Under the pieces are notes generated by a model that searched no databases, was not told the DNA's origin, and saw nothing but the letters and a program-made list of their open reading frames with translations. Positions 49,918 to 58,993 of a DNA stretch of 64,000 bases are shown here, one piece after another. Every line of letters starts with the position of its first letter. Within the stretch, counting starts at the first letter, position 1. Origin of the DNA: Rhizobium sp. C1 (lineage in GTDB: Bacteria > Pseudomonadota > Alphaproteobacteria > Rhizobiales > Rhizobiaceae); contig NZ_JAJNCY010000004.1 of assembly GCF_021026335.1 (NCBI RefSeq), positions 62,001 through 126,000 of the forward strand, in the 5' to 3' direction. The translations under genes were made by a program, and so were the position numbers.

Positions 49918-51825
49918 TCAGGCCGACTTTTTCTTGTCGTCGTCGACTTCTTCATATTCGGCATCGACGACCTTGTCGTCGGCCGAAGCGCCGTGAGCGC
50001 CGGCTTCAGCAGCCTGGCTCTGTTCATACATGGCCTGACCCAGCTTCATGGACACTTCCATGAGCGTCTGCGTGCGGGCCTGCAGTTCTGCCAGATCCGG
50101 CTCTGCCTTTTCGACGGCTTCCTTCAGGCTGGCGATGGCATCCGAAATCGCGGTGCGATCGGCTTCGGTTACCTTGTCACCATAATCCTTCAGCGACTTT
50201 TCCGAGGAGTGGATCAGGCTTTCGGCCTGGTTCTTGGCTTCCACGGTTTCGCGGCGCTTCTTGTCAGCGTCGGCATTGGCCTCGGCGTCCTTGACCATCT
50301 TCTCGATCTCGGCGTCGGAGAGACCCCCGGAAGCCTGGATGCGGATCTGGTGCTCCTTGCCGGTGCCCTTGTCCTTGGCCGAAACCTGCACGATGCCGTT
50401 GGCGTCGATGTCGAACGTGACTTCGATCTGCGGCACGCCGCGCGGTGCCGGCGGAATGCCGACGAGGTCGAACTGGCCGAGCAGCTTGTTGTCTGCCGCC
50501 ATTTCGCGCTCGCCCTGCGACACGCGGATGGTCACGGCGTTCTGGTTGTCTTCGGCCGTCGAGAAGGTCTGGCTCTTCTTCGTCGGGATCGTCGTGTTGC
50601 GATCAATCAGACGGGTGAAGACGCCACCGAGCGTTTCGATGCCGAGCGACAGCGGGGTCACGTCGAGAAGCAGAACGTCCTTGACGTCGCCCTGCAGAAC
50701 GCCGGCCTGGATGGCGGCGCCCATGGCGACCACTTCATCCGGGTTGACGCCCTTGTGCGGCTCCTTGCCGAACAGCTGCTTGACGACTTCCTGCACCTTC
50801 GGCATGCGGCTCATGCCGCCGACGAGAACGACTTCGTCGATCTCGGCAGCCGTAACGCCGGCATCCTTCAGGGCTGCCTTGCACGGTGCGACGGTGCGCT
50901 GGACGAGATCGTCGACCAGAGCTTCGAACTTGGCGCGCGTTAGCTTCAGCGTCAGGTGCTTCGGGCCGGAAGCATCCGCCGTGATGAACGGCAAGTTGAT
51001 TTCGGTCTGCTGCGAGGACGACAGTTCGATCTTGGCCTTTTCGGCAGCTTCCTTGAGGCGCTGCAGAGCCAGCTTGTCCTTCTTCAGATCGATGCCGTTG
51101 TCCTTCTTGAATTCGTCGGCAAGATATTCGACGAGACGCATGTCGAAGTCTTCACCGCCGAGGAAGGTGTCGCCGTTGGTCGACTTCACTTCGAAGACGC
51201 CGTCGCCGATTTCGAGAACCGAGATATCGAACGTACCGCCGCCAAGGTCGTAAACGGCAATGGTCTTGCCTTCGCGCTTGTCGAGGCCATAGGCCAGAGC
51301 AGCAGCGGTCGGCTCGTTGATGATGCGCAGAACTTCAAGACCGGCGATCTTGCCGGCATCCTTGGTAGCCTGACGCTGGGCGTCGTTGAAGTAGGCCGGA
51401 ACGGTGATGACGGCCTTCTCGACCTTTTCACCCAGGTAAGCTTCCGCCGTTTCCTTCATCTTCTGGAGAACCATGGCGGAGATCTGCGACGGAGAATAAT
51501 CCGTGCCGCCGGCCTTCACCCAGGCGTCGCCATTGCCGCCACGTACGATCTGATAGGGAACGAGGCCCTTATCCTTTTCAACTAGCTTGTCGTCGAAACG
51601 CCGGCCGATGAGGCGCTTGACGGCGAAAAGCGTGTTTTCCGGATTGGTGACGGCCTGGCGCTTTGCCGGCTGGCCGACAAGACGCTCGCCATCGTCGCTG
51701 AAGGCGACCATCGAAGGCGTCGTACGCGCACCTTCGGCATTCTCGATGACCCGGGCGTCCTTGCCATCCATGACGGAGACGCAGGAGTTGGTGGTTCCAA
51801 GGTCGATACCAATTACTTTAGCCAT
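49918..51825 (-). CDS. dnaK: Chaperone DnaK (Hsp70)
   Basis: 635 residues, the usual length. [50 protein letters not shown]-like segment and the acidic tail [13 protein letters not shown] are diagnostic. ATG 51825 follows AAGGAGAGAATGAAC; the longer reading to 52035 runs through the promoter. An RpoH-type promoter lies at 51934-51963, which fits heat-shock control. Confidence 0.98.
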   Translation of the reverse strand: MAKVIGIDLGTTNSCVSVMDGKDARVIENAEGARTTPSMVAFSDDGERLVGQPAKRQAVTNPENTLFAVKRLIGRRFDDKLVEKDKGLVPYQIVRGGNGDAWVKAGGTDYSPSQISAMVLQKMKETAEAYLGEKVEKAVITVPAYFNDAQRQATKDAGKIAGLEVLRIINEPTAAALAYGLDKREGKTIAVYDLGGGTFDISVLEIGDGVFEVKSTNGDTFLGGEDFDMRLVEYLADEFKKDNGIDLKKDKLALQRLKEAAEKAKIELSSSQQTEINLPFITADASGPKHLTLKLTRAKFEALVDDLVQRTVAPCKAALKDAGVTAAEIDEVVLVGGMSRMPKVQEVVKQLFGKEPHKGVNPDEVVAMGAAIQAGVLQGDVKDVLLLDVTPLSLGIETLGGVFTRLIDRNTTIPTKKSQTFSTAEDNQNAVTIRVSQGEREMAADNKLLGQFDLVGIPPAPRGVPQIEVTFDIDANGIVQVSAKDKGTGKEHQIRIQASGGLSDAEIEKMVKDAEANADADKKRRETVEAKNQAESLIHSSEKSLKDYGDKVTEADRTAISDAIASLKEAVEKAEPDLAELQARTQTLMEVSMKLGQAMYEQSQAAEAGAHGASADDKVVDAEYEEVDDDKKKSA

Positions 51826-51933
51826 GTTCATTCTCTCCTTGAAGCAAGCTGCCGGGACCCGGTCAGGCATTCCTTGGCAGCCCCTAACGGGATTACACTT
51901 GTCTATCGCAGCCGAAACTGCGGCGATGCGGGG

Positions 51934-51963
51934 TATATAAGGAGCGATTTTTCGCTCTGCAAG
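51934..51963 (-). promoter_or_regulatory. RpoH (sigma-32)-like promoter of dnaK
   Basis: On the minus strand: CTTGCA (51958-51963), a 16-base spacer and CTTATA within CCTTATATA (51934-51942). It resembles the rhizobial heat-shock consensus (CTTG ... CCTATAT). Confidence 0.65.
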
Positions 51964-52046
51964 GCGGATTTGCCCGGCAAACCAATAGATTTGCGGTGAT
52001 TTTGCATGCGAGCCTTGCGCAGAGATGATCCACACAAAGCCCTGTG

Positions 52047-54458
52047 TCAGTTGCCGTTGATGATGTCGAGCAGGGTCTTCTGACGGCCGCCCTGCGGACG
52101 GGTGTTCTGCGCCCCGACATCCCCGGGCGGAACGGGCCCTTCCAGCGTACCGCCGGGAATATCGCCAGGGGGAACGGGCCCTTCCAGAACAGAGCCATCA
52201 GGCCGCGTACGGCTATTCTGCTGCGGCCTGTCGATGGCGGCAGGCGGCACGGGTGCGAGTTGGCCCGCAGGCGGCGCGCTGGCAACCGGCGGCGGGGGCG
52301 CGGGCTGGGCTTGGGCCGGCGACGGCGCGCGACGCTCGGGCTGCGCCGGCTTGCCGTTCAGGAAGTCCGAGATGATATCGGTCAGCGTCCGGCTCTTCTC
52401 CGGCACGTCACGCGAGGCCGTCGGCACATTCGACTTTGGCGGCTGGGCGGGTGCGATGGGACCGCCGGTGGTGCCGAAGATCGGCCCCGGCGTCTTGCCC
52501 TTTTCCGCAGAGACCATGAACTGATGCCAGGTTTCGGCGGGAAGACCGCCACCCGTAACCCGCTTGGTCGGGGTGCCGTCGTCGTTGCCGAACCAGACGC
52601 CGGTCGTCAGATCCGAGGTGAACCCAACGAACAGCGCGTCGCGCGATGATTGCGTCGTGCCGGTCTTGCCGGCAACCGGCCAGCCGGAAAGCCGGGCTGC
52701 CTTGCCCGTGCCTTCATTGACGACGCGCATGAGCATGCCGTTCATCATGGCCACGATATTCGGCTCGAGAACCCGCGGCGGGTCGTCATAATTGTTTTCG
52801 TAAAGCACCTTGCCCTTGGCTGTGGTGATGCGGCGCACGACATGCGGCGTGGCCTTGTAACCACCATTCATGAAGGGCGCATACGACGCCGTCAGATCCA
52901 TCAGCGTGACTTCCGACGTGCCGAGCGCAATCGAGGCATTCGGCTGAAGATCGGCCTCAATGCCCATGCGGTGGGCGACCTTGATCACCTGCGGCGGCCC
53001 GGCCTCCATGACGAGCTGAGCCGCAATCGTGTTCAACGAATGCGCCAGCGCATAGGACAGCGTGACGGGGCCGTTATACTTCTTCTCGTAGTTTTCCGGC
53101 GTCCAGTCGCCGATGCGCACCGGGGCGTCGTTGCGGATCGAGTCCGGCGTATCGCCCAGTTCAAGTGCTGCAACATAGACAAACGGCTTGAAGGCGGAGC
53201 CGGGCTGGCGCAGGGCCTTGTAGGCACGGTCATACTGGCTCTCGGCATAGTCTTTTCCGCCCACCAGCGCCCGGATTGCGCCGGTTCCGTCGATGGAGAC
53301 GAGCGCCCCCTGGCTGACATTCAGGCGTTTGCCTTCCTTGTCGATGGCATTGCGAATGGCATCGCCAGCTTCGGTTTCCAGCTTGGGATCGATCGTCGTG
53401 TCGACGATCAGGTCTTCCTTCACGTCGCCGACCATGTCGTGCAGCTTGTCCATGACCATGTCGGCGACATACTGGCCGGCACTGGACATGTAGGGCCGCG
53501 CCGGATCAGGCGTCATCGCCAGCGCGCTCTGCACCTGCTTCTCGTTGATGTAGCCGGCATCCCGCATCGCGCCGAGAACGACCTCGGCACGCGCCTTGGC
53601 GGCCGCAGGATCCTTCACGGGCGAAAGCCGCGACGGCGCCTTGAGGAGCCCGGCAATGGTGGCGGCCTCCATCAGATTGAGGTCGCGCGCCGATTTGTTG
53701 TAGTAACGCCGTGCCGCCGCCTCCACGCCATAGGCATTCGCGCCGAAATAGACGCGATTGAGATACATGGCGAGGATTTCGTCCTTGGTGAACTTGTGCT
53801 CGAGCCAGATGGCGAGCAGCACTTCCTGCACCTTGCGCTCCATGGTGCGCTCAGGCGTCAGGAAAAGGTTCTTGGCCAGCTGCTGGGTCAGCGTCGAGCC
53901 GCCCTGTACGGTATGACCACTCACAAGGTTCGTGACAACGGCGCGGGCCAGACCGATCGGATCGAAGCCGAAATGGTAGTAGAAGCGCCGGTCCTCGATG
54001 GAAATCACGGCTTCCGGCAGGTAGGGCGACATACTGTCGAGGCTGAGCGCCTCGCCGCCGGTCGAGCCGCGATTGGCGATGATCGAGCCGTCGGCCGCCA
54101 CGATCTTGATATTCGGCGGCCGGTCCGGGATGGTCCAGGAGGTCGCATTCGGCATCTGCGCGCCGTAGTAGAGGAAAATCCCGCCAATGCCGATCGCACC
54201 CCAGATGGCGAGCACGATGCCCCAGTAGATCATACCGCGGATAAGGGCGAAAATGCCGCCGCCGGACCGCTTGCGCGAACGCCGAGAAGAGGCCTTCGCA
54301 TCACGATCCTCACGTCGGGAGCCGCCCCGCCGCGATCCGCCGCCGGAATTGTCACGCGAACCACGCGACGGGCCGCCAACGCGATCGCTTTGGCTCGCGT
54401 TCAATCCACCATCGAACGAGGGTTCGATGCGCCTGTCACTATCGTCGTGTCTTGCCAT
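52047..54458 (-). CDS. Class A penicillin-binding protein (PBP1A family)
   Basis: 803 residues. A basic, Ser/Arg-rich cytoplasmic N-terminus, one membrane span ([20 protein letters not shown]), a GT51 glycosyltransferase domain with [13 protein letters not shown] and [13 protein letters not shown], and a transpeptidase domain with SAFKP (SxxK), SLN and KTGTT. Polymerises and cross-links peptidoglycan. The Pro/Ala/Gln-rich C-terminal tail ends with a tandem LEGPVPPGD repeat. Minus strand, upstream of dnaK but separated by dnaK's promoter. Confidence 0.95.
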   Translation of the reverse strand: MARHDDSDRRIEPSFDGGLNASQSDRVGGPSRGSRDNSGGGSRRGGSRREDRDAKASSRRSRKRSGGGIFALIRGMIYWGIVLAIWGAIGIGGIFLYYGAQMPNATSWTIPDRPPNIKIVAADGSIIANRGSTGGEALSLDSMSPYLPEAVISIEDRRFYYHFGFDPIGLARAVVTNLVSGHTVQGGSTLTQQLAKNLFLTPERTMERKVQEVLLAIWLEHKFTKDEILAMYLNRVYFGANAYGVEAAARRYYNKSARDLNLMEAATIAGLLKAPSRLSPVKDPAAAKARAEVVLGAMRDAGYINEKQVQSALAMTPDPARPYMSSAGQYVADMVMDKLHDMVGDVKEDLIVDTTIDPKLETEAGDAIRNAIDKEGKRLNVSQGALVSIDGTGAIRALVGGKDYAESQYDRAYKALRQPGSAFKPFVYVAALELGDTPDSIRNDAPVRIGDWTPENYEKKYNGPVTLSYALAHSLNTIAAQLVMEAGPPQVIKVAHRMGIEADLQPNASIALGTSEVTLMDLTASYAPFMNGGYKATPHVVRRITTAKGKVLYENNYDDPPRVLEPNIVAMMNGMLMRVVNEGTGKAARLSGWPVAGKTGTTQSSRDALFVGFTSDLTTGVWFGNDDGTPTKRVTGGGLPAETWHQFMVSAEKGKTPGPIFGTTGGPIAPAQPPKSNVPTASRDVPEKSRTLTDIISDFLNGKPAQPERRAPSPAQAQPAPPPPVASAPPAGQLAPVPPAAIDRPQQNSRTRPDGSVLEGPVPPGDIPGGTLEGPVPPGDVGAQNTRPQGGRQKTLLDIINGN

Positions 54459-54642
54459 TCCGCCGGGTTAAGTCCTTGAAGGGCTGGAGGGCCTTCATTG
54501 CCCTGGAGTTTCGATGTCGCCGTGAACTTTAAATGTGGCGGTTTAAGGGGGCGTTAAACATTCTGACATGAAGCCACAATCCGCAAAGAAAAGGGCCGGC
54601 CAGCGGCCAGCCCCCTCCCCGATCGAAAAATCTGCAGCCGTC

Positions 54643-56031
54643 TCAAGCTGCCAGCGCGTCCATGATGCGGATCCAGGAGCGTATGCCCTTGCGGTAGGAT
54701 TCGAGATTGTACTTCTCGTTGGGCGAATGGATGCGGTCATCGGCAAGCGCAAAACCGGCCAGCAGCGACTGCATGCCAAGCATCGACTGGAAGTCGCCGA
54801 CGATCGGGATCGAGCCGCCCATGCCGATCATCAGCGCGGGTTTCGACCATTCCTGCGACAGCGCTTCACGCGCCCTGGTGAGCAGCGGCGAATCATAGGG
54901 CAGCTGGATGGCCGGCGAGCCACCATGTTCATGGAACTCGACCGAGCAATCGGCCGGAATGCGCGACTTGACATAGGCGCGGAAGCTCTCGCGGATCTTT
55001 GCCGGGTCCTGCTTGCCGACCAGACGGAACGAAACCTTGGCCGACGCCTGGGCGGCAATCACGGTCTTGAAGCCACCGCCGGTATAGCCGCCGATGATGC
55101 CGTTGACCTCGGCGGTCGGACGCGCCCAGGTCAGCTCGAGAATGGAACGGCCCTTTTCGCCCGACGGGATCGACAGGCCGATGGCGCCCAGAAAGTCCTC
55201 GCCGGTACGGCCAAGCTCTTCCCATTTCGCCTTGATGTCGGCCGGCGTTTCCTCCACGCCCTCATAGAAGCCCGGCAGCGTGACGGCACCGTTCTCGTCA
55301 TGAAGACCGGCGAGAATGTCGGAGAGAATGTGGATAGGGTTGGCGGCCGCCCCACCATAGTAGCCCGAGTGGAGGTCGCGGCTCGCCGCCTTGACCACGA
55401 TTTCCTCACCGACGAGGCCGCGAAGGCCTGCGGAGATCGCCGGCGTTTCGGCATCCCACATGGACGTATCGCAAACGAGCGCAAAGTCGGCCTTCAACTC
55501 GTCCTTGTTGGCCTCGAGGAAGGGCTTCAGCGACGGCGATCCCGATTCTTCCTCGCCCTCGAACAGAATGGTGACGCGAACGGGAAGCGTACCCTTGACG
55601 TCCTTGTAGGCCCGCACGGCCTCCACAAACGTCAGCAACTGCCCCTTGTCGTCGGAAGTGCCGCGCCCCGTAATGATCTTGCGGCCCGATGCGTCCTCCT
55701 TCACGGAAGGCTCGAACGGATCGGTCTCCCAAAGCTCGATCGGGTCGACCGGCTGGACGTCGTAGTGGCCGTAGAACAGCACATGCGGACTGTCGGCCTT
55801 CGCGCCTGCATGATGCGCCACGACCATGGGATGACCGGGCGTGTCGCGCACCGAGGCTTCGAAGCCGAGACCGATCAGGACGGAGACCAGATAGTCCGCC
55901 GCCTTGCGGCACTCCGCCTTGAAGGCCGGATCGGTAGAGATCGACTGGATGCGAACGAGTTCAAAAAGCCGGTCAAGGCTTGCAGGCAGGTTTTCGTCCG
56001 CGCGGGAGAGCACGTTGTCGATTTGGGGCAT
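54643..56031 (-). CDS. M20/M25/M40 family metallopeptidase (dipeptidase-like)
   Basis: 462 residues. Metal-site motifs LFYGHYDVQPVD (His and Asp), GRGTSDDKGQLLTFVEA, LFEGEEESGSPSL and MGMGGSIPI are all present; the length and layout fit M20 dipeptidases (DapE/carnosinase-like). Specific substrate unknown. ATG 56031 (MPQIDNVLSRADE) follows GGAAATCC; the ORF extension to 56085 is unlikely. Confidence 0.92.
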   Translation of the reverse strand: MPQIDNVLSRADENLPASLDRLFELVRIQSISTDPAFKAECRKAADYLVSVLIGLGFEASVRDTPGHPMVVAHHAGAKADSPHVLFYGHYDVQPVDPIELWETDPFEPSVKEDASGRKIITGRGTSDDKGQLLTFVEAVRAYKDVKGTLPVRVTILFEGEEESGSPSLKPFLEANKDELKADFALVCDTSMWDAETPAISAGLRGLVGEEIVVKAASRDLHSGYYGGAAANPIHILSDILAGLHDENGAVTLPGFYEGVEETPADIKAKWEELGRTGEDFLGAIGLSIPSGEKGRSILELTWARPTAEVNGIIGGYTGGGFKTVIAAQASAKVSFRLVGKQDPAKIRESFRAYVKSRIPADCSVEFHEHGGSPAIQLPYDSPLLTRAREALSQEWSKPALMIGMGGSIPIVGDFQSMLGMQSLLAGFALADDRIHSPNEKYNLESYRKGIRSWIRIMDALAA

Positions 56032-56091
56032 GGCAGGATTTCCAGCGTTGTTTAAGCAGGTGGGTTGGGCCGGACCATAGCCCACATTGGC

Positions 56092-56580
56092 TCAGACAGG
56101 AATCTGTTTTCTTTCCGAAATCGGGCCGGGGACGGATTGCGGATCTTCGTCCAGTTTGCGGGCATTCTCGACCAGCCAGCGCATGTATTCCAGCAACAGT
56201 TCGCGCTCGAAACGGCGAAACCCGCCGAACATGGCGTCCTCTGCGGCGCGGGCGGCGGCCTCGGCCTCGGGCTGCATTGCGCTGGCGCGCTCGGTCAGGA
56301 AGAGAAGCTGGGCGCGCTTGTCGCTCGGATGTGGCCGGCGCTCGATGAGCCCGTCCCGCTCCATGCGGGCGAGCGTATTCGCCATCGTCGCCTGCTCGAT
56401 ATCCAGCCGGTCGACGAGCTGACGCTGCGTGAGCCCGTCCTCAGCCCAGAGCGCGACAAGAACCGGAAACTGCCCCGGAAGGAAGCCGAGGCTCGCCGTC
56501 CGCTCCTGAAACGCCCGCGCAAATCCGCGAGCCAGAAGGCTCGAAAGATAGGTCGCGGAAGTGGTTAGGTCGAATGCCAT
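56092..56580 (-). CDS. MarR-family transcriptional regulator
   Basis: 162 residues with a winged helix: DGLTQRQLVDRLDIEQATMA and NTLARMERDGLIERRPHPSDKR, the last being the MarR wing signature. Sixty bases upstream of the M20 peptidase gene on the same strand. ATG 56580 (MAFDLTTSATYL) is the natural start; the longer reading to 56838 runs through a candidate small-RNA terminator. Target unknown. Confidence 0.9.
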   Translation of the reverse strand: MAFDLTTSATYLSSLLARGFARAFQERTASLGFLPGQFPVLVALWAEDGLTQRQLVDRLDIEQATMANTLARMERDGLIERRPHPSDKRAQLLFLTERASAMQPEAEAAARAAEDAMFGGFRRFERELLLEYMRWLVENARKLDEDPQSVPGPISERKQIPV

Positions 56581-56676
56581 ATTCGTCTTGATAGACGAGC
56601 CGGCGATTCGCAGCAATCCGGTTGACAGCAGGCTATGGAACTGAAGGTGGGCCGAACCGGCAGGGGCGGCGAAGCC

Positions 56677-56835
56677 TGAAAAAGCAAAAGCCGCCATGGC
56701 CTGGAGGGGGGGATGCCATGGCGGCTTGCGATTTGGGGACAAAGACCCGGAGAGGGGGGATGAGGTCTTTGTCCACGTCTGACAATGGCGGGGGACAGGC
56801 CGTTTGTCAGACAGCGGCGTGATCAATCGCCGACG
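56677..56835 (-). ncRNA. Candidate trans-acting small RNA with three C-rich hairpin loops
   Basis: Minus strand, read from high to low coordinates: hairpin 1 with 9-bp stem GTCTGACAA/TTGTCAGAC (56777-56812), hairpin 2 with 10-bp stem GACAAAGACC/GGTCTTTGTC (56738-56773), and a 13-bp terminator hairpin AAGCCGCCATGGC/GCCATGGCGGCTT (56688-56727) that runs into TTTTGCTTTTT. The loops contain GTCCCCCGCC, ATCCCCCCTCTCC and CCCCCCCTCC, able to pair with GGAGG sites. A promoter CTTGAA-17-TCATTT fits a start near 56835. The layout recalls rhizobial alpha-r14/NfeR1-type and Cuckoo anti-Shine-Dalgarno RNAs; family membership is not proven. Confidence 0.55.
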
Positions 56836-56841
56836 CACTCA

Positions 56842-56870
56842 AAATGACTGTCGGAATGTGGCTTTTCAAG
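56842..56870 (-). promoter_or_regulatory. Candidate promoter of the small RNA
   Basis: CTTGAA (56865-56870), a 17-base spacer and TCATTT (56842-56847) on the minus strand. The -10 match is weak. Confidence 0.35.
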
Positions 56871-56958
56871 GTCTCCAGAATTACAAATTGGTAATGCAAC
56901 GTGATCATCCGCCGGCGCGCAGCGAACGCTTGAAAATATTAGCAAACCATTGAATTAC

Positions 56959-57130
56959 CGAAGAGAAAAGGCCGCAACGGAAGGGGCAATTCCGCTGCGG
57001 CCGCGATGTAGCGCAGCGCCACGGGGCGATGGCAGCTGCAATCGGCGCGAACACTATTGGGGGGACGGTTTCGCGCCGGTCAGGCCGCAGGCGGCGGCCT
57101 ATGAAAAAGAGGTTGCCGCCCGAAAATGGC
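56959..57130 (-). ncRNA. Second candidate small RNA, same architecture, tandem upstream
   Basis: Minus strand: hairpin GGCGGC/GCCGCC (57093-57120) with loop AACCTCTTTTTCATAG, hairpin GGCGCGAA/TTCGCGCC (57044-57077) with CCGTCCCCCCAATAG in the loop, and a terminator hairpin pairing GGCCGCAGCGGAA with TTCCGTTGCGGCC (56970-57002), followed by TTTTCTCTT. The 5' end is not defined; a CTTGAA at 57165-57170 could be a -35. Alternatively the last hairpin is simply the terminator of the SLT lipoprotein gene at 57182. Confidence 0.4.
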
Positions 57131-57181
57131 GATTTGATGATCCGCCATGACGCCCGACCGACCTTTCAAGTCAGGCCGTTT

Positions 57182-57757
57182 TCAGTTTGGACAAGTGCGA
57201 AGCTGGGCGGCGTAGCGATAGGCCATCCTGGTGAAGCGCTGCGCACCGTTCAACGCCTCCGCGTTTCCAAGATAGCTGCGCCTTGCATAGCCCTGCTGCC
57301 CCGAGTGATAGGCCAGGTAGAGATTATAAGGATCGTTCAGGGCGATCCCGTTTACGGCAGCACTCTTGCGATGGAACCAGCCGGCGAAGTCGACCGCGTC
57401 GGCGAAGCTGGTACGGCGCGCCGTGTAGCGCCCGGTTTCGGCAACATAATGCGACCAGGTGCCGTCGAGCGCCTGCGAATAGCCATAGGCCGTCGAGGGA
57501 CGCGACCAGGGAATGAAGCCGAGAAGCTTCCTGCGCGGCGGCCTGGCGGCGGGCCGGAAGCCGGATTCCGTGTAGATCGTCGCCAGCAGGATCGGTGCCG
57601 GAACGCCCCACCGGGCCTCGGCCTTTCGCGTCGCGTCGCGCCAATTGTCGAAGAAGCTGTCCTTCTCGTCGAAAATGGCACAGGCATTCGTCGTATGCCG
57701 AGGAACAGTGGCGCAGCCCGCCAGCAACAGCAGGCATGCCAGAAACACCCAACGCAT
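57182..57757 (-). CDS. SLT-domain lipoprotein (putative lytic transglycosylase)
   Basis: 191 residues. Lipoprotein signal with lipobox LLLLAGC, then an SLT-like domain: PAPILLATIYTESGFRP (catalytic Glu in TESGF), YGYSQALDGTW and YNLYLAYHSGQQGYARRSY, the typical EAD/lysozyme-like ending. Probably anchored in the outer membrane and acting on peptidoglycan. ATG 57757 (MRWVFLACLLLLAGC) is chosen; 57763 and 57775 are other in-frame starts. Confidence 0.85.
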   Translation of the reverse strand: MRWVFLACLLLLAGCATVPRHTTNACAIFDEKDSFFDNWRDATRKAEARWGVPAPILLATIYTESGFRPAARPPRRKLLGFIPWSRPSTAYGYSQALDGTWSHYVAETGRYTARRTSFADAVDFAGWFHRKSAAVNGIALNDPYNLYLAYHSGQQGYARRSYLGNAEALNGAQRFTRMAYRYAAQLRTCPN

Positions 57758-58066
57758 CGTCATTACTCCATACAAACATGCCTGGAATGATGCGGACTGT
57801 TACGGTCCGCAACGGCATGGACTGAAAGCGTTTGGCCGCCGCTGGACAGGCCGTGAGACAGGTGCAGCGGCGAACGGAACTCAGACCGTTTATAAATCCT
57901 GAAGCTTAACGTTCGGTTTTTATCGAAATCGTACATCTCGCCGGGTGGTCAAGTTTCGCTTTGACACGCGGCGACAAGATCAGTAAGGGACCGGCTTGAT
58001 TTTATTTCGTCTCAACCACCAGTCCGGCCCGGCCGGGCTTCGAATGGCGACACACGAGGTTTCACC
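57758..58066. other. Intergenic region upstream of the TIGR02300 gene
   Basis: About 309 bases without a gene, holding the divergent regulatory regions of the SLT lipoprotein and TIGR02300 genes. A candidate promoter is listed separately. Confidence 0.5.
57961..57989 (+). promoter_or_regulatory. Candidate promoter of the TIGR02300 gene
   Basis: TTGACA (57961-57966), a 17-base spacer and TAAGGG (57984-57989). The -35 is perfect and the -10 is poor. Confidence 0.35.
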
Positions 58067-58459
58067 GTGGCGAAAGCAGAACTTGGCACGAAACGTGTCG
58101 ACCCGGATACGGGCCGCAAATTCTATGACCTGAACCGCGATCCGATCGTCTCGCCCTACACGGGCAAGTCCTATCCGCTGTCCTTCTTCGAAGAAACGAA
58201 GGTCAGCGCGCTGATGGAAAAGGAAGAAGAGGAAGACGTCGCAGAGGTCGATACCGAAAACCCGGAAATCGAACTCGTCTCTCTCGAAGACGCCGATGAC
58301 GATGCAGCAGGCGGCGCGGAAGACCTGCCGGATCTCGGCGACGACGACGTCGAACTGGACGACGATGACGACGATACGTTCCTCGAAGCCGACGAAGACG
58401 ATGAAGACGACGACATGTCGGGCATCATCAGCGTCAACAGCGACGAAGACGAAGTCTGA
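58067..58459 (+). CDS. TIGR02300 family protein
   Basis: 130 residues. The N-terminal LGTKRVDPDTGRKFYDLNRD and PIVSPYTGKSYP are the hallmark of this small alphaproteobacterial family of unknown function. The rest is extremely acidic, with runs such as VELDDDDDDTF and DEDDEDDDM. GTG start. It precedes tRNA-Ala, an arrangement that recurs in rhizobia. Confidence 0.9.
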   Translation: MAKAELGTKRVDPDTGRKFYDLNRDPIVSPYTGKSYPLSFFEETKVSALMEKEEEEDVAEVDTENPEIELVSLEDADDDAAGGAEDLPDLGDDDVELDDDDDDTFLEADEDDEDDDMSGIISVNSDEDEV

Positions 58460-58634
58460 TATCGACGCGATTTCGCCCCGCAGGCAAAGGAACCCGGCGG
58501 GGCGGCATCAAGGCCGGAATAAAAATTTCCGACTTTCGAATTTGGGGCTTGCCAACGCGATTAAGCAGCGTTATCAAGCCGCCACCTTCCGGGGACCCAA
58601 GCCCGGACAGTCGAGCGAAACGCTTGGCGAAAAT

Positions 58635-58710
<76 letters not shown>

Positions 58711-58766
58711 AATCTTCTCCCGATGATGACAACAAACTAGACTGTGAACATGTCAGGTCGATGAAA

Positions 58767-58786
58767 TGAGCGCGAAAGCGCGCTCA
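58767..58786. terminator. Stem-loop after tRNA-Ala
   Basis: Perfect 8-bp stem TGAGCGCG/CGCGCTCA with an AAAG loop; no clear T-tract on either side. Its right arm overlaps the stop of the 33-codon gene on the other strand. Confidence 0.45.
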
Positions 58787-58885
58787 CTCGACAGCCACGA
58801 CCGACAGCAGGTCGACAGCCACCATCGATGCCGCCACCAGCGCCAGAATGCCGTAGGTCGTCCATTTCACGAAAGTCTTGTTCAC
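58784..58885 (-). CDS. 33-residue single-span membrane peptide
   Basis: GTG start with GGAGAGACGGC directly upstream. The product MNKTFVKWTTYGILALVAAS continues MVAVDLLSVVAVE: a short basic N-terminus and one hydrophobic helix, then a TGA. Such tiny proteins are often missed by gene callers. I do not recognise a family; conservation in relatives would settle whether it is real. Confidence 0.5.
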   Translation of the reverse strand: MNKTFVKWTTYGILALVAASMVAVDLLSVVAVE

Positions 58886-58993
58886 GCCGTCTCTCCATTG
58901 CGGGTTTTTGATGGAGGATAAACTGGTGGCGTGATGGGCGAAATTCAAGGCGCGCCGATTGAAGGACGAATGGCCACCCTTCCCGCCTTCGCA

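Noticed and set aside
48601-50943. 780-codon plus-strand open frame opposite dnaJ and dnaK
   Set aside because: Runs antisense through two clear chaperone genes and their spacer; no recognisable protein.
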